64,000 bases of DNA from the NCBI RefSeq assembly GCF_000740675.1, contig NZ_JPXI01000033.1, forward strand, positions 1 to 64,000, read 5' to 3'. Positions 9,110 through 16,881 of this stretch are shown in pieces. The position numbers and the translations under genes are program-made. The notes under the pieces were generated by a model. It worked only from the letters and a program-made list of their open reading frames with translations, made no database searches and was not told where the DNA came from. Source of the DNA: Massilia sp. BSC265 (GTDB lineage: Bacteria > Pseudomonadota > Gammaproteobacteria > Burkholderiales > Burkholderiaceae_D). Within the stretch, counting starts at the first letter, position 1. Each line of letters opens with the position of its first letter.

Positions 9110-10519
9110 ATGAATACGCAACCCTTCACCTCGCTGGCGCTGGCGCCGCGCTTCCTCGCCAACCTCGCCACCCTGGGCTACCACGGGATGACGCCGATCC
9201 AGGCTGCCAGCCTGCCGGCGGTGCTCGAAGGACGCGACCTGATCGCCCAGGCCAAGACCGGCAGCGGCAAGACCGCCGCCTTCGGCATCGGCGTCCTGCA
9301 CAAGCTCAACCCGGCCTGGTTCGCGGTGCAGGGCCTGGTGCTGTGCCCGACGCGCGAGCTGGCCGACCAGGTCGCGAACGAGCTGCGGCGTCTGGCGCGC
9401 GGCGTGGGCAACGTCAAGATCCTGACCCTCACCGGCGGCGTGGCCATGCGCCCGCAGATCGCCTCCCTCGAACACGGCGCCCACATCGTGGTCGGCACGC
9501 CGGGCCGCATCCGCGACCACCTCGGACGCCAGACCCTCGACCTGTCGAAGGTCCAGACCCTGGTGCTGGACGAGGCCGACCGCATGACCGACATGGGCTT
9601 CTACGACGAGATCGAGGGCATCGTTTCGGCTTGCCCGCAGCGCCGCCAGACCCTGCTGTTCTCCGCAACCTATCCGGACGACATCCGCTTCGCCACTGCC
9701 GGCTTCCTGGTTGACCCGCTCGAAGTGGCGGTCGAGAGCCAGCACAGCGCCGAAAAGATCGAACAGCGCTTCTACGAGATCGGCTTCGAGGGACGCGACG
9801 AAGCGGTGGCCCGGCTGCTCAAGCATTATCAACCTGTCTCCACCCTCGCCTTCTGCAACACCAAGGCGCATTGCCGCGAGCTGGCCGATCACCTGCGCGC
9901 CCAGGGCTTCTCGGCGCTGGCGCTGTACGGCGAGCTGGAACAGCAGGAGCGCGACGAGATCCTGGTGCTGTTCGCCAACCGCAGCTGCTCGGTGCTGGTG
10001 GCGACCGACGTCGCCGCACGCGGCCTCGACATCCCCAATCTCGACACCGTGATCAATGCCGACGTGTCGAAGGACCCGGAAGTGCACGTGCACCGCATCG
10101 GCCGCACCGGCCGCGGCGAGGAGGCAGGACTGGCGCTCACGCTGTGCGCGCCGAACGAGAAGAAATGGGTGCGCCTGATCGAGGAATACCAGGACGCGCC
10201 GGCGGAATGGCACAAGCTGGAAGAGCTGGGCGAGCATCCCGAAGTCGCCGCGCCGGCACCCATGCTGACCCTGCACATCGCGGGCGGCAAGAAGGCCAAG
10301 CTGCGCCCGGGCGACATCCTCGGCGCCCTGACCGGCGATGCCGGCCTGAGCAAGGAACAGGTGGGCAAGATCAACGTCGGCGAGTTCGCCAGCTACGTGG
10401 CGCTCGACCGCCACGCCGCCCACGCGGCAGTAGCCAGGCTCAGCGACCGCCAGGCGCCGGGGCCGGAATTCGGCGCCATCAAGGGCCGCTACTTCAAGAT
10501 GCGCTTCCTCGAAGTCTGA
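9110..10519 (+). CDS. dbpA: ATP-dependent RNA helicase DbpA
   Basis: This DEAD-box helicase works in 50S ribosome assembly, where DbpA is targeted to helix 92 of 23S rRNA. Motifs run in order: Q motif MTPIQAASLP, motif I AKTGSGKT, CPTRELADQ, GTPGRI, DEAD as VLDEADRMTDMG, SAT as LFSATYP, VATDVAARGLDIP and HRIGRTGRG. The C-terminal 75 residues carry the DbpA-specific RNA-binding domain (LRPGDILGALTGDAGL, then VGKINVGEFASYVAL), which separates it from generic DEAD-box proteins. Length (469 aa) is typical. Confidence 0.95.
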   Translation: MNTQPFTSLALAPRFLANLATLGYHGMTPIQAASLPAVLEGRDLIAQAKTGSGKTAAFGIGVLHKLNPAWFAVQGLVLCPTRELADQVANELRRLARGVGNVKILTLTGGVAMRPQIASLEHGAHIVVGTPGRIRDHLGRQTLDLSKVQTLVLDEADRMTDMGFYDEIEGIVSACPQRRQTLLFSATYPDDIRFATAGFLVDPLEVAVESQHSAEKIEQRFYEIGFEGRDEAVARLLKHYQPVSTLAFCNTKAHCRELADHLRAQGFSALALYGELEQQERDEILVLFANRSCSVLVATDVAARGLDIPNLDTVINADVSKDPEVHVHRIGRTGRGEEAGLALTLCAPNEKKWVRLIEEYQDAPAEWHKLEELGEHPEVAAPAPMLTLHIAGGKKAKLRPGDILGALTGDAGLSKEQVGKINVGEFASYVALDRHAAHAAVARLSDRQAPGPEFGAIKGRYFKMRFLEV

Positions 10520-10595
10520 CAGCGCCCGGCAAAGCCTCCATGGCTGTCTTGTTCCGTCTTGCCCCGGGGGCGAGGCCAGGCGCTCATATGGCTGA

Positions 10596-10683
10596 GTTGT
10601 AACGAAGTTGTAACAGCCGCGCACGTTTGGCTCAGCAGCGGCACCGGCGCGGCAAATCTGGCATTATTTGTCAAAATACAAAT
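10596..10683 (+). promoter_or_regulatory. Repeat-containing regulatory region before pseudokinase gene
   Basis: Two GTTGTAAC copies start at 10596 and 10607, an 11-bp direct repeat of the type bound by OmpR/PhoB-family winged-helix regulators. Downstream, ATTTGT and ACAAAT form a 6-bp inverted repeat (10666-10671 and 10678-10683). Both lie in the 221-bp gap between dbpA and the gene at 10741. The regulatory role is inferred from layout only. Confidence 0.3.
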
Positions 10684-10740
10684 ACCGCGCCGGGACACAC
10701 TCCGGGCACATTCCTGCGTGTCAGGGCGCGGCTCGACGCC

Positions 10741-11877
10741 ATGATGACCAGCACTCCCGTAACCCAGCAACAACAGACCGATGGCCGGACCGTGCGCGAG
10801 GTCGTCGAGTTCAACCAGGAACTCGTCAACGAGGTCTGGTGCCGGCGCATTTTCCGCCAGATCCTGCAGTCGCTCGAACTGCAGTATGCGATGCAGATGC
10901 CGCACCGCCCCATCAGCCCCGACACGGTGCTGGTCCTCGACTCCGGCGACCCCATGCTCCTGCCGTCTTCCGATGTCGGCAACGCCTGGTCGGAAGCCGG
11001 CGACATGCACGACCTGGCAGCCGTGGTCCATTACGCCATTACCAGGGAGTATCCGCCGGCGGCCCCGCTGCGGGGCCGGATACCGAACAACACTGGAGAC
11101 GAATACAGCGATACTTTCGTCACCGCGGTCGACCGCTGCCTGTCACCCGATCCGCAGCAGCGCCCCCACACTATCGAACAGTTGCGCAACCTGCTCGGCA
11201 TCGTGCCGCTCGGCCCGCCGGTCCCCGCGCAGCCGCTGTCGACGCCGCCGGAGCAGCCGGCTTCCTTCCTCGATGAATCCGCCCCCGTGAGCGACGAGGG
11301 CGGCCCGCGACGCTGGCTGCTGCTGGTCGCCGCGGCAACCGTCCTGCTGGCCGCCCTGGGCGCCCTGTTCGCCCTGCTGCACCAGGCAGACTCGCGCGAT
11401 ACCGTCACGCTGGCCCTGCCAGGCGATGCCGGGCAGGCGCCGCAGGATTCCCCTGCGCACACAAGCCCGGCGCCCGAGCCGGCGGCAGCGCCTGCAGGTG
11501 CTGCCGCAGGCGATCCTGCGGCCCTCGCCGCCACCGGCCCGGCGGACCTGGCTGCCGCGGCGACGCCGGCCGATTCGCATGCCGCCACAATCCCGCCTGC
11601 AAGCACCGCCGCGCCTGACCAGCCTGCCGCGCATCGCGCCGTGCCAGCCGCAGCCGGCGCGACCTACAAGCTGGTGATCAAGCCCTGGGGCATGGTGCAG
11701 GTCAACGGCGTCGACTACGGCGCCAGCCCGCCGCTCAAGCGCCTGACCCTGGCGCCCGGCCAGCACACGATCCGCATCGTCAACCCGAGCTTCCCCGAGC
11801 ACACCGTGACGGTGAACGCCGTCAAGGGCGGGGCCTCGGTGATCGAAATGGACTTTACTGAAGAGGAGGTGGAGTGA
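10741..11877 (+). CDS. Membrane-anchored pseudokinase C-lobe with PEGA-like domain
   Basis: This 378-aa protein begins where a Ser/Thr kinase C-lobe would begin. IFRQILQSLELQYA resembles the alpha-E helix, HRPISPDTVLV (residues 55-65) aligns with the catalytic loop HRDIKPENVLL, DMHDLAAVVHYAITREYPP resembles the alpha-F region, and LSPDPQQRPHTIEQLRNLL the last helix. The N-lobe (P-loop, VAIK lysine) is absent, the catalytic Asp is Pro and no DFG is visible, so phosphotransfer is not expected. A membrane helix follows (about 192-213), then a long Ala/Pro linker and a C-terminal PEGA-like beta domain (YKLVIKPWGMVQVNGVDYG). The inferred topology puts the pseudokinase in the cytoplasm and PEGA in the periplasm. 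The next gene overlaps its stop. Confidence 0.75.
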   Translation: MMTSTPVTQQQQTDGRTVREVVEFNQELVNEVWCRRIFRQILQSLELQYAMQMPHRPISPDTVLVLDSGDPMLLPSSDVGNAWSEAGDMHDLAAVVHYAITREYPPAAPLRGRIPNNTGDEYSDTFVTAVDRCLSPDPQQRPHTIEQLRNLLGIVPLGPPVPAQPLSTPPEQPASFLDESAPVSDEGGPRRWLLLVAAATVLLAALGALFALLHQADSRDTVTLALPGDAGQAPQDSPAHTSPAPEPAAAPAGAAAGDPAALAATGPADLAAAATPADSHAATIPPASTAAPDQPAAHRAVPAAAGATYKLVIKPWGMVQVNGVDYGASPPLKRLTLAPGQHTIRIVNPSFPEHTVTVNAVKGGASVIEMDFTEEEVE

Positions 11878-12398
11878 ATCCGCGCATCCCGACCTATCGC
11901 TTGCACGGCTTGCGCGCCGGCCTGCTCGGCACCCTGCTGCTGCTCGGCGGCTGCGCCGAACTGAATTCGCAGCTGAATTCCATCCTGGGGAAGAACGATC
12001 CGCCGCGTTCCCGTGCGCGCGTGGACGATCGCTCCCACCCCCGCGCCGAGCGCGCGGAGCGCAACGAGCGGCCTTCGCCACGCCCCGAACGGCCGGCCTC
12101 CAACCGCGACGACACCGCCCTGCGCGAAGGCATTGCCCTGTACCACGACGGCGACTTCAATGGCGCGATCAAGCGGCTCACCTCGAGCGACATGAACGGC
12201 GGCTCGGTACGCAACCGCGTCAGCGCGCTCAAGTACACCGCGTTCAGCTATTGCGTCACCAACCGGCCGGTTCCCTGCCGCCAGGCCTTCGAGCGTGCAT
12301 TGCGACTGGATGGCTCGTTCGACCTGGCGCCCGGCGAACATGGCCACCCGCTGTGGGGGCCGCAGTTCGCCAAGGCGCGCCAGAACGCGGGACGCTGA
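11874..12398 (+). CDS. TssQ-like lipoprotein with TPR-type repeat
   Basis: The GTG start overlaps the upstream stop (GTGA), with a strong AGAGGAGGT upstream, so the pair is translationally coupled. A lipoprotein signal peptide ends in LLLLGGC, giving lipidated Cys27. A basic, Arg/Pro/Glu-rich linker follows, then a TPR-like domain with LREGIALYHDGDFNGAIKRL and a terminal FDLAPGEHGHPLWGPQFAKA block. I associate that block with lipoproteins annotated as TssQ, which accompany type VI secretion loci in betaproteobacteria. No other T6SS gene is in the window, so the role here is uncertain. Probable location is the inner face of the outer membrane. Confidence 0.7.
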   Translation: MNPRIPTYRLHGLRAGLLGTLLLLGGCAELNSQLNSILGKNDPPRSRARVDDRSHPRAERAERNERPSPRPERPASNRDDTALREGIALYHDGDFNGAIKRLTSSDMNGGSVRNRVSALKYTAFSYCVTNRPVPCRQAFERALRLDGSFDLAPGEHGHPLWGPQFAKARQNAGR

Positions 12399-12410
12399 GC
12401 GGCCGCTCGG

Positions 12411-14021
12411 TTACAACTTGACGTTGATGGTGGCCGGATACATCGGCGCGCGCCGGCGCATCGATGCCTGCTCGTAGGCATAGGCCATCCCGATGAGGGA
12501 CGCTTCGCTCCACGCCCCGCCCACGAACGACATCCCCACCGGCAACCCGCGCGTGAAGCCGGCCGGCACCGTGATGTGGGGATAGCCCGCCACGGCGGCC
12601 GGGCTCGAGAAGCTGCCGCCGTAGTGGTCGCCATTGACGTAGTCGGTCAGCCATGCCGGGCCGCCGGTCGGCGCTACCAGCGCATCGAGCTTGTGCTCCT
12701 TCATGACCTGGTCGATGCCTTCGTCGCGCGAATAGCGCAGGTCGTTTGCCAGGGCCTCGCGGTATTCGCGCGCATCCAGCCCTGGCTTGGCCTGGGCTGC
12801 TATTAGGTGTTCCTGCTTGAAATACGGCATTTCGCGCGCCGCGTTCTTTTCGTTGAACGTGATCACATCAAGCATGTTCTTGATCGGCGCATGCGGCGCA
12901 TAATGCTTCAGCCAGGCTTCCAGGCCCGGCGCGAATTCGTACAGCAGCACCTGCAGTTCGCTCTCGTTGTACTTGTCGACATTCGGCACCTTCACGTCGA
13001 CCAGGATCGCCCCCTGCGCCTTCAGCACGGCCAGTTCCTTCTCGATGATCGCATCCACCGCGTCGTTGCTGCCAAAGAAGTTGCGGGCCACGCCGATGCG
13101 CTTGCCCTTCAGGCCGTCAAGCCGCAGGGCTGCCGCGTAGTCGGCCAGGTGGTGCCTGCTATCGGCGGTCGCCTTGTCGTCCGGATCCGGGCCCGCCATC
13201 GCGGCCAGCATCAGGGCCGCGTCCGCCACGCTGCGCGTCATCGGGCCGGCCGTGTCCTGCGAATGGGCGATCGGGATGATGCCGCTGCGGCTGAGCAGGC
13301 CCAGGGTCGGCTTGATGCCGACGATACCGCACGAAGACGAGGGCGAGACGATCGAGCCGTCGGTCTCGGTGCCGACGGTCAGCGTGGCCAGGCTGGCCGC
13401 CGCCGCGGCGCCCGAGCCCGAGCTGGAGCCGCTCGTGTTGCGGTCGAGCGCATAGGGGTTCTTGGTCTGCCCGCCGCGGCCGCTCCAGCCGCTCACCGAA
13501 CGGGTCGAGCGCATGTTGGCCCACTCGGACAGGTTGGTCTTGCCGATGATGACGGCGCCGGCATTGCGCAACATGGTGACGATGTGGGCATCCTTGACCG
13601 CGCGCACACCGTCGAGCGCCAGCGAACCGGCGCTGGTGCTCATGCGGTCGGCGGTGGCGATGTTGTCCTTCAGCAGGACAGGGATACCGTGCAGCGGCCC
13701 GCGTACCTTCCCTGCCGCACGTTCGCGGTCCATCTCGGCGGCGATCTTGAGGGCATCGGGGTTGGTTTCGATCACCGAATTCAGGCGCGGACCAGCCTTG
13801 TCGATGGCGGCAATGCGCGCCAGGTATTGCTGCACCAGGGAGGTCGACGTGAGCTTGCCGGCCGCCATCCGGGCCCCCTGCTCGCGCACGCCTGCATCCA
13901 GGATGCCGGCCGCGCCCGCGCCCGGCGCCTTGGCCGCTGCCGCCGCTTGTGCCACCCCGGCACTGGCGCCCACCGCCACGCCTGCGCTTACTCCGAGCCG
14001 AACGAAATCCCTGCGCTTCAT
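12411..14021 (-). CDS. Tat-exported amidase (amidase signature family)
   Basis: This 536-aa enzyme belongs to the amidase signature family, which hydrolyses C-N amide bonds through a Ser-cisSer-Lys triad. The lysine lies in PVLLKDNIAT. The glycine/serine-rich signature appears as [18 protein letters not shown], followed by ETDGSIVSPSSSCGIVGIKP with the catalytic serines. The N-terminus MKRRDFVRLG is a twin-arginine signal followed by an Ala-rich hydrophobic stretch, so export to the periplasm is expected. The ATG at 14021 is chosen because GGAGG lies at ideal distance upstream. The natural substrate is not evident, and this is not a GatA within a gatCAB context. Confidence 0.88.
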   Translation of the reverse strand: MKRRDFVRLGVSAGVAVGASAGVAQAAAAAKAPGAGAAGILDAGVREQGARMAAGKLTSTSLVQQYLARIAAIDKAGPRLNSVIETNPDALKIAAEMDRERAAGKVRGPLHGIPVLLKDNIATADRMSTSAGSLALDGVRAVKDAHIVTMLRNAGAVIIGKTNLSEWANMRSTRSVSGWSGRGGQTKNPYALDRNTSGSSSGSGAAAAASLATLTVGTETDGSIVSPSSSCGIVGIKPTLGLLSRSGIIPIAHSQDTAGPMTRSVADAALMLAAMAGPDPDDKATADSRHHLADYAAALRLDGLKGKRIGVARNFFGSNDAVDAIIEKELAVLKAQGAILVDVKVPNVDKYNESELQVLLYEFAPGLEAWLKHYAPHAPIKNMLDVITFNEKNAAREMPYFKQEHLIAAQAKPGLDAREYREALANDLRYSRDEGIDQVMKEHKLDALVAPTGGPAWLTDYVNGDHYGGSFSSPAAVAGYPHITVPAGFTRGLPVGMSFVGGAWSEASLIGMAYAYEQASMRRRAPMYPATINVKL

Positions 14022-14144
14022 ACAAGCCTCCATGTCAAATAATGCATGAGCATAACAGTAAAGTTACTCATGCCACACAACATGCGGGCACGGAAAGTCG
14101 TGGTCGATGCCTCTTCTACTGCTACTCCCAGGCAAGACAACGGG

Positions 14145-14175
14145 CAAAAAAAAACGCTGCCGAAGCAGCGTTTTT
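14145..14175 (-). terminator. Rho-independent terminator of efp
   Basis: Read on the minus strand, AAAAACGCTGC and GCAGCGTTTTT form an 11-bp stem closed by a TTCG tetraloop and followed by a run of T. It begins 14 nt after the efp stop codon. Confidence 0.92.
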
Positions 14176-14189
14176 CCTTGTGTCGCCGG

Positions 14190-14765
14190 TTAGTTACGGA
14201 CGACTTTCTTGTACTCGTTGGTACGGGTGTCGATCTCGATGACGTCGTCGGTGCTGACGAACAGCGGCACCATCACGGTATGCTGCTTGGCTTCGATGGC
14301 GTTCTCGATCTTGGCTTCCTTCAGGACGTTGCCCGAGGTGTTGCCCTTGACGGCCGGTTCCGAGTACACGACCAGGCGCGCGATGGTGGTCGGCAGTTCC
14401 ACCGAGATGGCCTTGCCGTCGTAAAACACGGCTTCGCATTCCATACCGTCTTTCAGGTAGTTGATGGCGTCGCCCATGTTCTCTTCTTCGATTTCGTACT
14501 GGTTGTACTCTTCGTCCATGAAGACGTACAGCGGGTCGGCGAAGTACGAGTAGGTCACCGGCTTCTTGTCCAGCACGACGACGTCGAACTTGTCGTCGCC
14601 GCGGAACACGTTTTCCAGCGGCGCGTTGGTCAGAAGATTCTTCATCTTCCACTTGTAGGTGAAGCCCGTGCGGCTCGAACCGTTCACGTCCGAACGCAGC
14701 ACGATGAACGGCTTGTCTTCGACCATAATGATGTTGCCAACACGGATTTCTTTAGCGAATTTCAT
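14190..14765 (-). CDS. efp: Elongation factor P (arginine-type)
   Basis: EF-P rescues ribosomes stalled on polyproline stretches. The 191-aa protein has the three-domain EF-P layout: N-terminal KOW-like domain ([11 protein letters not shown]), central [16 protein letters not shown] and C-terminal [21 protein letters not shown] end. The domain I loop tip reads GSSRTG, which places arginine at position 32 where E. coli has a lysine. Arg32 EF-Ps are activated by EarP-mediated rhamnosylation, and earP is immediately upstream in the same orientation. A lysine-modifying EpmA/EpmB system is not expected. Confidence 0.95.
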   Translation of the reverse strand: MKFAKEIRVGNIIMVEDKPFIVLRSDVNGSSRTGFTYKWKMKNLLTNAPLENVFRGDDKFDVVVLDKKPVTYSYFADPLYVFMDEEYNQYEIEEENMGDAINYLKDGMECEAVFYDGKAISVELPTTIARLVVYSEPAVKGNTSGNVLKEAKIENAIEAKQHTVMVPLFVSTDDVIEIDTRTNEYKKVVRN

Positions 14766-14869
14766 AGTAATTTTACGTAAAAAGTAAGTTGCATTAAATC
14801 AGCGGTGGCTATGAGCGAAGTGAGCTTTGAAGCCTACGTTTGATCGTGTGTAATTCGTTGCAGACTAAT

Positions 14870-14875
14870 CGCGCA
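14870..14875 (-). promoter_or_regulatory. Possible -10 box for efp overlapping the earP stop
   Basis: On the minus strand the sequence at the earP stop codon reads TATAAT, with the TAA stop forming part of the box. It lies about 105 nt before the efp start. No matching -35 hexamer is seen, so an internal efp promoter is plausible but weakly supported. Confidence 0.3.
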
Positions 14876-16054
14876 TTATACCGGATTTTCCGCAGCCATC
14901 CCCAGTTCACGGGTGAAATCAAGCAGCTTCGTCGTCAAATCACCATGGGCGAGCACTTCCCGGCGCCATTCTTCTGCACGAATGGCGATGCGCTCCAATT
15001 CGGCCCGCAGGTCCTGCCATGCCACCGACATTGAACCGATGTCGATCGCGCCATTCCATCCGAGCGAGAGGTGCTCGAGTGCCTCGAGGCCGGGGCCGCG
15101 GGCATAGCGATCGAGAAAGGCGCGCAATTTTTTGTGGTGCAGGTTCTCGTCCTGTGGATAGATGTGCCAGACGAAGGGCCGCCCCGCCCATTGGGCACGC
15201 ACGAAGGAATCCTCGCCCCGCACGAAATTCAGGTCGCAGGCCCACAGCAGCCGGTCGTAGTCGGGCTGCGGGACGAAAGGCAGCACGCGCACGGTCAGGG
15301 CACCGCGCGTGGCATGGTCGCCTGCGCGTGCGTCGCTCCCCATGAATGCACGGACGGTTTCCACTGCAACACCTTCCGGCACCAGGCAGCTTACCGGCTG
15401 GGAGCCGGTCGACCAGGCGCGCAACAGGTCGGCGACCGGCGCGTGCGGATAGCAGAACAGCGATACCTTCAGCGCCTCCATCTCGGCCTCGGCAAGGCCG
15501 AGGCCAGCCAGGAAAGCGGCGATCGCCGCGCGGTCGGCCTGGAAAGCCCTGCGCTGCTCGTCCAGGCCGGCTTCATGCAGCAGGCCGCCGGTTTTCGCGG
15601 TAAAACCCGGGAAGAAGAAGTGCTTCGTCAACTTCAGGCGCGGATGCATGGACGGCAGCCGATGGCAGCCCTCCACCCACTCTTCCGCCGTGAGGCCTTC
15701 GAGGTTGAACCACACCGGACGCGGCAAGCGCTGCGCCATGGCTGCGACATAGCCCGGCGGAGGGTCGACCGCGAAGAATTCGATCACGATGTCGGCAACG
15801 TCTTCGGGCGCGAACCTGCCTTCCTGATCGCACCAGTGGCGCACCAGCACGCCGTCGACCTGCTGCGCGCCGGCAGCCGTGTCGACCTCGGGACAGATGC
15901 GGCGGAAGCTGACGAGGTCGTCGACCCACAGCGTGACGTGGACGCCGTGCTCGCGCCACAGCTGGCGCGCGAGGCGCCAGCAGATGCCGATGTCGCCATA
16001 GTTGTCGACGACTTTGCAGAAGATCGCGAGGGTCAGGTTTGGATTGGATGGCAT
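14876..16054 (-). CDS. earP: EF-P arginine rhamnosyltransferase EarP
   Basis: EarP transfers rhamnose from dTDP-beta-L-rhamnose to Arg32 of EF-P. The 392-aa protein shows the GT-B-type EarP hallmarks: FCKVVDNYGDIGICWRLARQL at the N-terminus (conserved Asp residues), VWFNLEGLTAEEWVE, LTKHFFFPGF and the nucleotide-sugar motif LNFVRGEDSFVRAQWAG near residue 270. The ATG at 16054 is used; a GTG three codons upstream is possible, and neither has a clear ribosome binding site. Its partner efp follows 110 bp downstream. Confidence 0.95.
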   Translation of the reverse strand: MPSNPNLTLAIFCKVVDNYGDIGICWRLARQLWREHGVHVTLWVDDLVSFRRICPEVDTAAGAQQVDGVLVRHWCDQEGRFAPEDVADIVIEFFAVDPPPGYVAAMAQRLPRPVWFNLEGLTAEEWVEGCHRLPSMHPRLKLTKHFFFPGFTAKTGGLLHEAGLDEQRRAFQADRAAIAAFLAGLGLAEAEMEALKVSLFCYPHAPVADLLRAWSTGSQPVSCLVPEGVAVETVRAFMGSDARAGDHATRGALTVRVLPFVPQPDYDRLLWACDLNFVRGEDSFVRAQWAGRPFVWHIYPQDENLHHKKLRAFLDRYARGPGLEALEHLSLGWNGAIDIGSMSVAWQDLRAELERIAIRAEEWRREVLAHGDLTTKLLDFTRELGMAAENPV

Positions 16055-16076
16055 GTCGATCACGCAAAAGCGATGG

Positions 16077-16130
16077 ACAAAAAGAAAAACCGGAGCACCT
16101 CTCCGCGCACGCGCGTTGGTCTACTCCGGT
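16077..16130 (-). terminator. Terminator of the Ala/Glu tRNA array
   Basis: On the minus strand ACCGGAG (complement of 16124-16130) pairs with CTCCGGT (complement of 16089-16095) and is followed by TTTTCTTTTTG. It lies just after the last tRNA-Glu, upstream of earP. The loop is long (28 nt) and may itself fold. Confidence 0.75.
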
Positions 16131-16137
16131 CTTGTAC

Positions 16138-16213
16138 TGGCGTCCCCACGGGGATTCGAACCCCGGTACTCACCGTGAAAGGGTGATGTCCTAGGCCTCT
16201 AGACGATGGGGAC
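16138..16213 (-). tRNA. tRNA-Glu (TTC), last gene of array
   Basis: This 76-nt gene begins GTCCCCATCGTCTAGAGGCC and ends with an encoded CCA. The anticodon loop CTTTCAC gives anticodon TTC. Its sequence is identical to the copies at 16296 and 16544. Confidence 0.97.
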
Positions 16214-16295
16214 CTATGAACTGTACTTGCTGCTACTTGTTTCCGGTTGCGCCGCACCGCGGCATCAACTCATTTATTATCTACTACCAAATTCT

Positions 16296-16371
16296 TGGCG
16301 TCCCCACGGGGATTCGAACCCCGGTACTCACCGTGAAAGGGTGATGTCCTAGGCCTCTAGACGATGGGGAC
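16296..16371 (-). tRNA. tRNA-Glu (TTC), second copy
   Basis: Identical in sequence to the tRNA-Glu at 16138-16213, including the encoded CCA. The two are separated by 82 bp with no homology outside the tRNA that I can see. Confidence 0.97.
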
Positions 16372-16402
16372 CCTGGACTGTTACAACGTTGTTTTTCCTA
16401 CG

Positions 16403-16478
<76 letters not shown>

Positions 16479-16543
16479 TACGGGAAAACAACATTCTAAC
16501 ATACTGCAACTACTTCTACTACTGCGCGCCGCTGGTTGCGCGC

Positions 16544-16619
16544 TGGCGTCCCCACGGGGATTCGAACCCCGGTACTCACCGTGAAAGGGTGATGTCCTAG
16601 GCCTCTAGACGATGGGGAC
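16544..16619 (-). tRNA. tRNA-Glu (TTC), third copy
   Basis: Identical to the other two tRNA-Glu genes. It sits between two tRNA-Ala genes, so the array reads Ala-Glu-Ala-Glu-Glu in the direction of transcription. This suggests duplication of an Ala-Glu unit. Confidence 0.97.
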
Positions 16620-16678
16620 CTCGGAACTACCGTACTACTTTACTACCGCGACCCGACTGCTGCCGCACTTCAGCGTAT

Positions 16679-16754
<76 letters not shown>

Positions 16755-16811
16755 TCTTTTCACACTGTAGCGTACTGCTTCTTTGCTACCGTGTGCTGCT
16801 GAAGTGCGAGC

Positions 16812-16840
16812 ATTATAGCGGAGCGCCTTGCATTTCGCAA
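16812..16840 (-). promoter_or_regulatory. Promoter of the Ala/Glu tRNA array
   Basis: On the minus strand TTGCGA (16835-16840) and a perfect TATAAT (16812-16817) are separated by 17 bp. A GC-rich GCTCGC follows the -10, the type of discriminator associated with growth-rate and stringent control. The promoter lies within the inverted repeats that follow gltX. Confidence 0.8.
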
Positions 16841-16878
16841 ATACCTGTTTTCAGAAAATGCGCGCTCCGCAAAACAGG
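16818..16878 (-). other. Overlapping alternative hairpins between gltX and tRNA array
   Basis: Two perfect inverted repeats interleave. GCGGAGCGC at 16818-16826 pairs with GCGCTCCGC at 16862-16870, with an extra CATTT/AAATG inside. CCTGTTTT at 16844-16851 pairs with AAAACAGG at 16871-16878. Each hairpin contains one arm of the other, so they exclude one another or form an H-type pseudoknot. The structure starts 4 nt after the gltX stop and overlaps the tRNA promoter. Confidence 0.6.
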
Positions 16879-16881
16879 CCC

